From DSAR01 sp034437315 (GTDB taxonomy: Bacteria; Chloroflexota; Anaerolineae; B4-G1): a DNA stretch of 22,509 nt. Where the stretch lies: NCBI GenBank assembly GCA_034437315.1, contig DAOTUC010000001.1, positions 1 to 22,509 on the forward strand, written 5' to 3'. A program made the translations under genes and the position numbers. The notes beneath the pieces were generated by a model. The model was not told the origin of the DNA, ran no database searches, and saw nothing but the letters and a program-made list of their open reading frames with translations. Positions 14,741 through 21,531 of the stretch are shown one piece after another. How positions within the stretch are numbered: the stretch's first letter is position 1; the number at the start of each line of letters is the position of its first letter.

Positions 14741-17539
14741 CTAACGTTGGGTTCCCTCATCAGGCGCCAGCGGCAAAATAAAACTGAACGTGCTCCCCAC
14801 GTCCATCTCGCTTTCTATCCAGATGCGCCCACCGTGCGTCTCGACCAGGGCTTTGGCCACGGCCAACCCCACGCCGCTGTCGCCCAACCCGGCGATGAGG
14901 GGATTGTCCGAGCGATAAAGTCGCTGGAAGACGCGTCGTTGATCCGCCTGCGCAATGCCCCGCCCGGTGTCTGTCACGGAGACGATTAGATAGTCCGGCA
15001 GATCCTGTATGTGGTTGCCGTACTTTTCCACATTGGCGTGGATCTGTATCTGGCTGCCCGGTTTTGAGGCCAGGCTGGCGTTGGAGAGCAGATGGATCAT
15101 AATTTGATAGAGACTGTCGCGGTCGGTGGAGACGGGCGGTATCTGGGAATCGATGTCGAGTTCCACGTCCAAATCCCGTTCCATCAATTGGGTGGATAAA
15201 GCGCTCACCGCATCCTCGATCACGCGCGCGGCGTCGACTGCGCCGGTGGGGTCGGTGGGTCTCTCGGTCTCTACAATGGTCGCCTTGTCGAGCTCCTCGA
15301 TCACGCCCTTCATCCGTTCGACGTTGATGTTGATCCGCTGTAGGAGTTGTCGCTGGGTCTCGCCCAGAATGCCCGCCGATTCGGCCAGTAACGTCCCTGT
15401 ATACCCGACGATTGAAGACATCGGCGCGCGTAATTCCTGCACCAACTTGGACAGGCCATCGTCCACCGCCGCGGATTCATCCACGATGTCGAATTCCGGG
15501 TAGAGCATCACACTCAAAGCGCCTACCCCGCCTTCTATGTCTGGAATTCGTGACAATTCGGCCCGCACCTGATGGCCGTTTAAGTCGAGTATGACGATCA
15601 GTGGCTCGTCCGACGGAGTCTCTTGCCCGAAAAGCGCCGTCACCGCCTCGCGCCAGGGCGGGTCGTCAAACACGTCCTCCAATCGCATGCTTTCGATCTC
15701 CGGCCATTGCTCGCCGATCAACTGGCGCGCTCCCTGGCTGGCTAAAATGATATTTCCATCGTCGTCGCCGATCAGAATGCCGTGTGGGGCCGCGTCTCCC
15801 TTTGCCGCCTTGACGGCGTCCTCCACTTCTTGGCTGTACAGGTCGTGGAGTTCCGCCCGCGCCTCTTCGAGCTGGGATTTCAACGTCTCGTTCGATTGGG
15901 CCAGCTCCCTCGACCGTTCTTTCCATTTGGCGACCTCGGCCTCCAGGGGCGGCTGTTCCGCGATCCGCCGCAGTTCGTCCTGAGCGGTAGAGAGTTGCTC
16001 CTGCAAGCGCGCCTGGGATTGAGCCAGTTTCTCGGCCTTCTCCTTCCATTGCGCCAGTTCCGCCTCCAACTCCGCTCGCGACTCGGCCAACTGGTGCAAT
16101 TCCTCGTGCCAGATAGCCGCTTCGTCCGCCGTCTGTCCCTGCGCGGCTTGCTCCTTTTCCCTCAAGCGCAATTTGGTGGCGAGTTCGTCTGCCCGCTGTC
16201 GTTGGCGGGCCAACTCGCTCTTCAACTGTTTTGATTTCTCAACCTGCCGCTCGACCGCCTCGCGCGCCTCTTGTAACGCTTCTTCCTGATCGGCGACCCG
16301 CCGGTAGGCTGCGTTGACTAACGCCGTTTTGACCGCCACACCGACCGCCTTGAACATCTGCTCACGGCCCACCGTCCAGGGGCGCTGTGTCGTGACATTA
16401 CCCGCCATGATCACGCCCAGGAAGGCGTCCCCGTCGAGCAGTGGTTGGAGCAGCAACGGCCCTGTTCGCTCAAAGCCCAGCCGCCGGTGCATCGCCTTGA
16501 TAGCCGCGTTTTCCACCGGGGCGTCGAAGCGTTGCAATTCATTGTTCTGCATCGCCTTGATCAACGGGGGATATTCGGTCACGCGCAGTGCGGGGGCCTG
16601 ATCGACCAGCGTGGCGCCGGTCGATGGGTGCAGGGCCACGACGCGAACGCGCTCGACCGTTTGGTTGGCTGAATGGGGGTCGGGAAGGCCGATGGCGACC
16701 ATGTCGGCGTCTAGCGCGTGGGCGATGGAGGGGGCCGCCATGCGCATCGCTGTTTCGATGTCGTGGAGCGCCTCAATGTGCTGGACGGCGCCCAATATGC
16801 TGATGAGTTCCAGGCCGGTCTCTCCGTCAGTTCGCAGGGACGCCCTCAACGCCTGGCGATATACCAGGCTGGCCAATAGGGGGAGGGCCGCCAGATTCGC
16901 CAACCGCACGTAGCCGGCGACGTGTCGGGCCGATTCAGGGGAGGGCGCGGTCAATTGCATGAGATGCCCGATCAACCACAGGGTGAACAGAGAGATGAGC
17001 AGGCTCCAATTTTCGTCGCGCCGCCAGATCAGGTTGACCGCGACGCCCAACACGAGCAGGGCGACCGAGGCCGCCTCCCAGACCGTCGATTGCCAATACT
17101 CCCCATAGAATGCGCTCGTTGTCTCGACCGGGGGCCACAGGACCGCGAAGGCGCCGTAAAGGCCCAGCGTCGCGAATAGTAGCAGCACAAACAAACCCCA
17201 TCCTAGCCGCTCGTAGGGAGCGGGCGGGGACGTGAAAGCCCAGAAAACGATCAGGATCACGAAGAGATCCAGGGCCCGTTCCAGGGGGGGGATAACGACG
17301 TTGACGGGCAGCGCGCCGGCCCGGCCTAGAATCGCCGCGATCATCAAGATCACCCGTGTCAACGTCAGGCCCACGCCGAGCGCCAATAGCTTTTGGGCCA
17401 TCTGCTCGCGTCGGTGACGGCGCCAATGGCCCACGGCGGTCGCCAGGATAATCTGAATGGCAAACACACTCACCAGGTGATAGATCAAATTCCCCGGCGT
17501 GTCGGTGAGCAAGGTTACAAAATCTAGTAGAAATGGCAT
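14741..17539 (-). CDS. 7TM-GAF-PAS sensor kinase homologue lacking the phosphorylated histidine
   Basis: This 932-residue protein has about seven membrane helices (residues 1-230), a GAF domain (about 240-415), a long coiled coil (about 418-570, rich in Gln/Glu/Lys/Arg), a PAS domain (about 575-690), a HisKA-like helical domain (about 693-755) and an HATPase domain (about 790-928). The H-box reads LVQELRAPMSSIVGYT: residue 701 is Gln (codon CAG) where kinases have His. The ATP-binding boxes look intact: Asn820 (HLLSNAS), Asp857 (DTGRGIA) and a G2 loop GLGDSGVGLAVAKAL. It may therefore be a signalling protein without autophosphorylation, or act through a partner (inference). The ATG at 17539 has GAGG upstream and a strong promoter. 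The LysM gene follows. Confidence 0.9.
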   Translation of the reverse strand: MPFLLDFVTLLTDTPGNLIYHLVSVFAIQIILATAVGHWRRHRREQMAQKLLALGVGLTLTRVILMIAAILGRAGALPVNVVIPPLERALDLFVILIVFWAFTSPPAPYERLGWGLFVLLLFATLGLYGAFAVLWPPVETTSAFYGEYWQSTVWEAASVALLVLGVAVNLIWRRDENWSLLISLFTLWLIGHLMQLTAPSPESARHVAGYVRLANLAALPLLASLVYRQALRASLRTDGETGLELISILGAVQHIEALHDIETAMRMAAPSIAHALDADMVAIGLPDPHSANQTVERVRVVALHPSTGATLVDQAPALRVTEYPPLIKAMQNNELQRFDAPVENAAIKAMHRRLGFERTGPLLLQPLLDGDAFLGVIMAGNVTTQRPWTVGREQMFKAVGVAVKTALVNAAYRRVADQEEALQEAREAVERQVEKSKQLKSELARQRQRADELATKLRLREKEQAAQGQTADEAAIWHEELHQLAESRAELEAELAQWKEKAEKLAQSQARLQEQLSTAQDELRRIAEQPPLEAEVAKWKERSRELAQSNETLKSQLEEARAELHDLYSQEVEDAVKAAKGDAAPHGILIGDDDGNIILASQGARQLIGEQWPEIESMRLEDVFDDPPWREAVTALFGQETPSDEPLIVILDLNGHQVRAELSRIPDIEGGVGALSVMLYPEFDIVDESAAVDDGLSKLVQELRAPMSSIVGYTGTLLAESAGILGETQRQLLQRININVERMKGVIEELDKATIVETERPTDPTGAVDAARVIEDAVSALSTQLMERDLDVELDIDSQIPPVSTDRDSLYQIMIHLLSNASLASKPGSQIQIHANVEKYGNHIQDLPDYLIVSVTDTGRGIAQADQRRVFQRLYRSDNPLIAGLGDSGVGLAVAKALVETHGGRIWIESEMDVGSTFSFILPLAPDEGTQR

Positions 17540-17573
17540 AGGAGTGGCCCTCGAATGATAACCGTTTTAAGAA

Positions 17574-17602
17574 TTATACCACCTGAGAAGTGACGTAGCA
17601 AC
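17574..17602 (-). promoter_or_regulatory. promoter of the sensor kinase homologue
   Basis: On the minus strand TTGCTA (17597-17602) and TATAAT (17574-17579) have a 17-base spacer, with TGG before the -10 box. The leader would be about 28 bases. It may also serve the LysM gene downstream. Confidence 0.7.
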
Positions 17603-17658
17603 CAGGGCGGCGAGTAAAAACGCCCATCGGTGTGATGAATGGCGCTTGAACCGTGCTT

Positions 17659-18621
17659 TCAATCATCGGGCGGAGGGGGCGCGAAGGTCAAGCGCCACGA
17701 ACCGAACACCATCCCGCGACCACTCTCGGCCGGGCAGCGCTCGATTTGCAGATTGGCGACCAGAGGCCTGCCCAGTTCTCCCACGCCCACCGAATAGCTC
17801 ACGCCTCGTTCGACGCTGAAATCGACGTATCCGGCGCCGAGATCGGGCTTCAGTCCTGTCACGGCCCGGTCGGCCCCGCCGGACCACATCAGCCAGATGA
17901 TCATACCGGTCACGCCGCGATCACGCTCGTCCTGCACCACGACCTCAATGCGCAACACTTGATCCGGTTGGCAAATCTGTTCCTGCTCGACCAGTTGCAG
18001 GCGCGCGATTAGCGGAGGCGTCGGCGTTGGAGGGGCGGTTGGTCGGGGCGTCGGCGTGTTAAGCGGGGATTCGACGCGCCGGGTGGATGTAGGCGTGATC
18101 GTGGGCGTGATTGTGGGAGCGAGGGTCGGCCGGCGGGTCGGCGTTGGGGAGGGGAGCGGTGTGGGCGTCGGCGACGATGTGGATGTCGGCGTTGGCGCGC
18201 TCGTCGGCGTCTCGGTCGGGGGGCGAGCGGTGGGCGAGATCGCGCCGAGATAGACCAGCATCGCCGGCGTCTGGACGTCCAGCGCCTGGGCCAGCGTCGT
18301 CAGACTGCGCAGCGTCTCCGCCTGACGGCCAGCGGCGGCGTATTCCTCGATCAAGGCGCTTAGCGCGTCCTCGACGGTCTCGGAATCGACAGTTTTAAAT
18401 CGGGACCTCGCCCGCTCCATATTCCCCGTCGCCACGTAGGAGAGGGCCGCCAGGCGCACCCACTCCCGCCGATAATCGACCCGCAGCAGCGCCGGATCGG
18501 TGTTGACGAGCTCGACCGGGTTGATGGACCAGGTGTACATCAGCCCTCCCGTCAATCCAATGGCCAGCCCCAGGATGAGCGCCCACCATTGAGTGATGAA
18601 GTGAGCGATGAAGCGTCTCAT
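17659..18621 (-). CDS. membrane protein with Thr-Pro linker and C-terminal beta domain
   Basis: This 320-residue protein has one membrane helix (about 12-33), a helical region (about 36-130), a Thr-Pro linker (about 131-205) and a C-terminal domain of about 115 residues with alternating strands and two Cys (ICQPDQVLRIEVVV ... LQIERCPAES). The N-terminal half resembles the whole of the preceding 133-residue protein: NPVELVNTDPALLRVDYRREWVRLAALSY against WPVEYHNTTPDVLRQDYRDDYVVMTATAY. I do not recognise a named family; similar small proteins with an LRxDYR motif occur in Chloroflexota (from memory). Its ATG overlaps the stop of the upstream gene (ATGA), so the two are translationally coupled. 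The function is unknown; the domain plan suggests an external domain held away from the membrane. Confidence 0.8.
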   Translation of the reverse strand: MRRFIAHFITQWWALILGLAIGLTGGLMYTWSINPVELVNTDPALLRVDYRREWVRLAALSYVATGNMERARSRFKTVDSETVEDALSALIEEYAAAGRQAETLRSLTTLAQALDVQTPAMLVYLGAISPTARPPTETPTSAPTPTSTSSPTPTPLPSPTPTRRPTLAPTITPTITPTSTRRVESPLNTPTPRPTAPPTPTPPLIARLQLVEQEQICQPDQVLRIEVVVQDERDRGVTGMIIWLMWSGGADRAVTGLKPDLGAGYVDFSVERGVSYSVGVGELGRPLVANLQIERCPAESGRGMVFGSWRLTFAPPPPDD

Positions 18622-19019
18622 CCCTGTTGCTCCTGGTAGCGAATCAGGGGCGGGGTGAGCGCGTCCAACGATTCCGCCAGGTAGATCAGGTAGATGATGT
18701 TACGCTGGCTGCCGTCCGTCTCGACGAGCCGCTCCGCCAGTTCCACCACCGGGGCCGCTGGATCCGTCGGAGAGAGCAGCGCTAACCGTTCCCCCGCCCG
18801 CGCCAGATCCCCGTCGATGCCGTAGGCGGTCGCCGTCATCACGACGTAATCGTCTCGATAATCCTGGCGCAAGACGTCGGGCGTGGTGTTGTGGTATTCG
18901 ACCGGCCACAGCCCCCACCCAATGGCGAATCCCAGCGCCAGCCCCAGCACAACACCAGCGCCGATTTTGATCATCCATTTTGGAATAGCGATAGAATCTG
19001 AGCGCGTTTGCTCGCTCAC
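18618..19019 (-). CDS. small single-helix membrane protein, paralogue of its downstream neighbour
   Basis: This 133-residue protein starts at GTG 19019, which has a perfect AGGAGG ribosome site five to six bases away. A Gly/Ala/Leu-rich membrane helix (about 19-40) is followed by the conserved segment NTTPDVLRQDYRDDYVVMTATAY and a helical remainder with TPR-like spacing (GDLARAGERLALL). There is no Thr-Pro linker and no C-terminal beta domain, unlike the paralogue that overlaps its end by four bases. The function is unknown. No promoter is evident between the gene and the terminator 25 bases upstream, so it may depend on read-through from the tRNA gene. Confidence 0.8.
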   Translation of the reverse strand: MSEQTRSDSIAIPKWMIKIGAGVVLGLALGFAIGWGLWPVEYHNTTPDVLRQDYRDDYVVMTATAYGIDGDLARAGERLALLSPTDPAAPVVELAERLVETDGSQRNIIYLIYLAESLDALTPPLIRYQEQQG

Positions 19020-19043
19020 CGTTCCCTCCTGGAGATGGCCTAT

Positions 19044-19086
19044 AAAAAAACGGCGTCGCGGGGCGCATATCCGCCCTCGGACGCCG
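19044..19086 (-). terminator. Rho-independent terminator of tRNA-Leu
   Basis: On the minus strand CGGCGTC (19080-19086) pairs with GACGCCG (19051-19057); an inner GGGCG/CGCCC stem stabilises the loop, and seven Ts follow (19044-19050). It lies 30 bases after the tRNA 3' end. Confidence 0.85.
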
Positions 19087-19116
19087 CGATAGAGCCAATA
19101 GAGCTATTTAGAAAAA

Positions 19117-19199
19117 TGCCGGAGGTGGGAATCGAACCCACATGGGTCAAGCCCACACGATTTTGAGTCGCGCGCGTCTGCCTGTTCCGCCACTCCGGC
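19117..19199 (-). tRNA. tRNA-Leu (CAA)
   Basis: The gene is 83 nt. The acceptor stem GCCGGAG/CUCCGGC is perfect with discriminator A. The D arm contains GGCGGAACAGGCAGACGC. The anticodon arm is CGCGA-CUCAAAA-UCGUG, with CAA in the loop. A long variable arm (GUGGGCUUGACCCAU) is typical of type II tRNAs, and the T arm GUGGG-UUCGAUU-CCCAC is standard. CCA is not encoded; the discriminator base is followed by five Ts. Confidence 0.95.
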
Positions 19200-19208
19200 T
19201 TGCACGGA

Positions 19209-19237
19209 AGTATACCAAAGAAAGCGATTTTGGTCAA
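19209..19237 (-). promoter_or_regulatory. promoter of tRNA-Leu
   Basis: On the minus strand TTGACC (19232-19237) and TATACT (19209-19214) have a 17-base spacer, with TGG before the -10 box. The predicted transcript start is within a few bases of the mature tRNA 5' end. Confidence 0.8.
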
Positions 19238-19335
19238 ACTGCCGTATCATTCTCGTGGTCATTCTCACGTTATCTTGACAGCCTATTTTAACCGGCTTAT
19301 AATCTTTTCCCTGGAGGTTCTCTGGGGTTTAGCCC

Positions 19336-19624
19336 CAATACCCGTGAATGAAATATATTCCTGGGTAGGAGCCCAACCCCTGTTGGGCAGTTTTAGCACA
19401 GAAATGGCCAACGGGGGTTGGCCTAGGTAATTACAGAATTTAAAACTTCCCATTTCGCTCGGCCTGGATCGCCAGATCCAGGCCAAAAGTGGCGAAATAG
19501 ACCGAATATGACTCGTTTAGCTGCTGGATCTGACGATCCAGCGGGAGCAGGTGGGAGAATTATTTTTCTGAAAACGCCCTACTACCCATAAGGTGATTGA
19601 GTCGACACTCATTCACGGGTATTG
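19336..19624. repeat. 289-bp element bounded by 16-bp inverted repeats with internal hairpins
   Basis: CAATACCCGTGAATGA (19336-19351) and TCATTCACGGGTATTG (19609-19624) are perfect reverse complements. Between them lie four perfect hairpins: GCCCAAC-CCCT-GTTGGGC (19371-19388); GGCCAAC-GGGG-GTTGGCC (19406-19423); GGCCTGGATC-GCCA-GATCCAGGCC (19461-19484), which has an outer ATTTCGC/GCGAAAT stem (19452-19498); and GCTGGATC-TGAC-GATCCAGC (19523-19542). No convincing protein gene is inside. It looks like a non-autonomous mobile element or a composite palindromic repeat. It fills most of the 439-base gap between the tRNA gene and the surface-protein gene. Confidence 0.7.
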
Positions 19625-19638
19625 TATTTAAGACTCTC

Positions 19639-21258
19639 TTAACGTTCTTTGAGCATCAACGGCAGGTAAACGCGCGATTGTCGTTCTGACGAGAAGTTGT
19701 TGAGCACCAACGGCAGATAGACCGTCCGCAGCGTGGTCATCTCGAACGGGCCGACGCTGGTGACGTTCCCCGCCAGGTCGCGGGCGTTGACCCACAGCGT
19801 GTAGCTCCCGTTGATCAGAGGCCGTAGATCGATCCACCAACGCTCCCCCTCCCGCGCCACCTGTCGCTTGTGAGTCTCGCCGGCCGGTGTCTGGACGTGA
19901 ACGAAGACCTCGGTCGTCGGGCCGCCGTCGCTGACTGTGCCGCTCAGGATGGTCGTCGTCTCCCCTAGCTCAACCTCGGTCAGCGTTACGGGTCGCGTGA
20001 GGGTGCCCGTCATCGTGATGACCGGGGCCACGTTGTCCACCCACACGCTGAGTTGCCGAGTGTGATCCCAGATCAGGGTCCCGGTCTCGGGGTCGCGGCT
20101 ACGGTTGCCCACGACGTCCCCGGCGCTGATCGTGAACGTGCGGGAGACGTAGTCCATCGGCGTATCGCCCACCGACGCCTGGTAGGTCCAGCGGCCCACC
20201 GTGGCTGCGCCATGCCGGGGCGTAAGGGCCAGACGCCCGCGCTGGTATACGCCGTCGTGCTCGTCTGGATCGGCGTCGCAGATGTGCAGCGTCCACGCGC
20301 CCGCTGCATCCTCGCCGCGGAAGGTCCGCAGGGGATCGTAGGGCCGCGCCGGCCGCCGGTAGAGCAGGGCCAGGGTATCGTCGCCCCGGGCATCGAACAG
20401 GCCCGCCGGGGCGGCGTCGTCCAGGGACACGGCGACGTTGCGGTAGTCCGTCTCCGTGATCCCATCGTCGCCCAGCACCTGCACCTGCGTCCCGGCCGGC
20501 GATTCCAGCACCACCACAAGATCGTCACGCCGGTCGTGGGCGGCGCTGAAGTCCAGGCTCACCTGACCGACGGCGAAACGCTCGCTGATCCAGAAGGTGC
20601 GCGTAATTTCGGCGACGCCACACGTGACCTGGGTGTCAATGGCGATCGTCTCCGTCGGTACGTCCGCCACTGTCACCACCGGCAAGCCATTCTCCGGCTT
20701 GAGCGTCGCCGGCGCGCAGCCGCCCTCTTCGACTAGCGTGCTATTTACACAAACCTGCACGTCGTCCACGCCGCCGTCGTCGGTCACGTCGCCCACCAGG
20801 GTGAACGCGCTCTCCTGCACCAGGCTGCCGGAGGCGACGCCGGTGGCCGCCACGTCCAACGTGACCATCGGCGGGGCATCGTCGATACGTAACGGCTGCC
20901 AGGCGCTCCATCCACTCGTCTGGTCGAAGCGATCAACGGCGCGAAGCCGGAACTCGATCTCGGTCCCATCGTCGAGCCCACTGGCGTCCCACGGGCAGGC
21001 CCAACGCCCGTCGTGGGGCTGGGCGTCCGGGCAGAGAACTGTCTCGGTGACGCCGCCGGGGGCGCTTAACTCGATCTGGATTTCCTCCACGCCGCTCTCG
21101 TCATAGGCGTAACCTCGTAGGGACAACTCTCGTGGTTGTCCTCCACCGATGAGATACTTCTCGCCGGGCGGGACGTCGTCGATGGTGCGCTGAGCGGCGC
21201 CGACCAGGTGCAGCGCGCCCGACGCCGTCAGATCAAGCAGCAGGCTGGCAGCGGTCAA
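19639..21258 (-). CDS. C-terminal part of a secreted multi-domain surface protein
   Basis: These 539 residues form the C-terminal part of a larger exported protein. An immunoglobulin-like domain is at about 45-130 (LSLRGYAYDESGVEEIQIEL). A proprotein-convertase-type P domain is at about 200-345 (DDLVVVLESPAGTQVQVLGD ... DAAGAWTLHICDADPDEHDG). Another Ig-like region is at about 385-505 (LWVNARDLAGNVTSVGPFE). The tail has two copies of the motif, VYLPLVLNNFSS and VYLPLMLKER. YLPLVL-type ends recur in secreted Chloroflexota proteins, so a sorting or anchoring role is possible. The only start in frame is a TTG at 21258 with no ribosome site, inside what looks like a domain, so this piece is probably the continuation of the upstream fragments after a frame slip. 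A short palindrome, TTAAGA-CTC-TCTTAA, overlaps its stop codon. Confidence 0.8.
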   Translation of the reverse strand: MTAASLLLDLTASGALHLVGAAQRTIDDVPPGEKYLIGGGQPRELSLRGYAYDESGVEEIQIELSAPGGVTETVLCPDAQPHDGRWACPWDASGLDDGTEIEFRLRAVDRFDQTSGWSAWQPLRIDDAPPMVTLDVAATGVASGSLVQESAFTLVGDVTDDGGVDDVQVCVNSTLVEEGGCAPATLKPENGLPVVTVADVPTETIAIDTQVTCGVAEITRTFWISERFAVGQVSLDFSAAHDRRDDLVVVLESPAGTQVQVLGDDGITETDYRNVAVSLDDAAPAGLFDARGDDTLALLYRRPARPYDPLRTFRGEDAAGAWTLHICDADPDEHDGVYQRGRLALTPRHGAATVGRWTYQASVGDTPMDYVSRTFTISAGDVVGNRSRDPETGTLIWDHTRQLSVWVDNVAPVITMTGTLTRPVTLTEVELGETTTILSGTVSDGGPTTEVFVHVQTPAGETHKRQVAREGERWWIDLRPLINGSYTLWVNARDLAGNVTSVGPFEMTTLRTVYLPLVLNNFSSERQSRVYLPLMLKER

Positions 21259-21531
21259 CTGATCTGGCTGTACTCGGCGTGGTAGTATGGTTCCCCCACG
21301 GTCAACGTGAGTATCTCACCAGGCTGGATCGTCATCGTCACATCCCAGGATGTCCCCTGTGTCCCCAGGCTCTCCCAGAGCTTATTGACCGCCCGCGGCT
21401 CTTCCGTGGGATTTACGTACAAATCGATCCAGAACTCACCAAGCACGGGACATTGCTTTGATTCCCTATCACCACCTGGATGTCCTGACTTTCGGTTCCG
21501 ATGCACGTCACCACCAGGTCGGGCACTTGGA
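21255..21531 (-). pseudogene. CARDB-like domain split over two frames
   Basis: This stretch joins the fragments on either side. One frame reads KLIQVPDLVVTCIGTESQD and IQVVIGNQSNVP; the next frame continues GEFWIDLYVNPTEEPRAVNK and ends PYYHAEYSQIS at a TGA. Together these match a CARDB-type adhesion domain (PDLVV ... VVIxNQ ... FWxDLYVNP). The frame changes fall at short runs: AAA at 21537-21539, CCC at 21447-21449 and TT at 21257-21258. Adding one base to each run would give a continuous reading frame from the window edge to 19639. It is either a decayed gene or sequencing undercalls of homopolymers; the sequence alone cannot decide. Confidence 0.7.

Noticed and set aside
14724..14745. Small palindrome GTTAGGCCCTAAC at the sensor-kinase stop codon
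   Set aside because: It is only six pairs around one base, without a T run; too short to call a terminator or operator.
19200..19486. Two small frames (76 and 67 residues) by the tRNA gene
   Set aside because: They overlap the inverted-repeat element and the tRNA promoter, have no ribosome site and no recognisable protein features.
21255..21506. Separate 83-residue gene starting MHRNRKSG
   Set aside because: Its first residues come from the wrong frame; the CARDB domain reads through from the neighbouring frame and has no start codon or ribosome site of its own.
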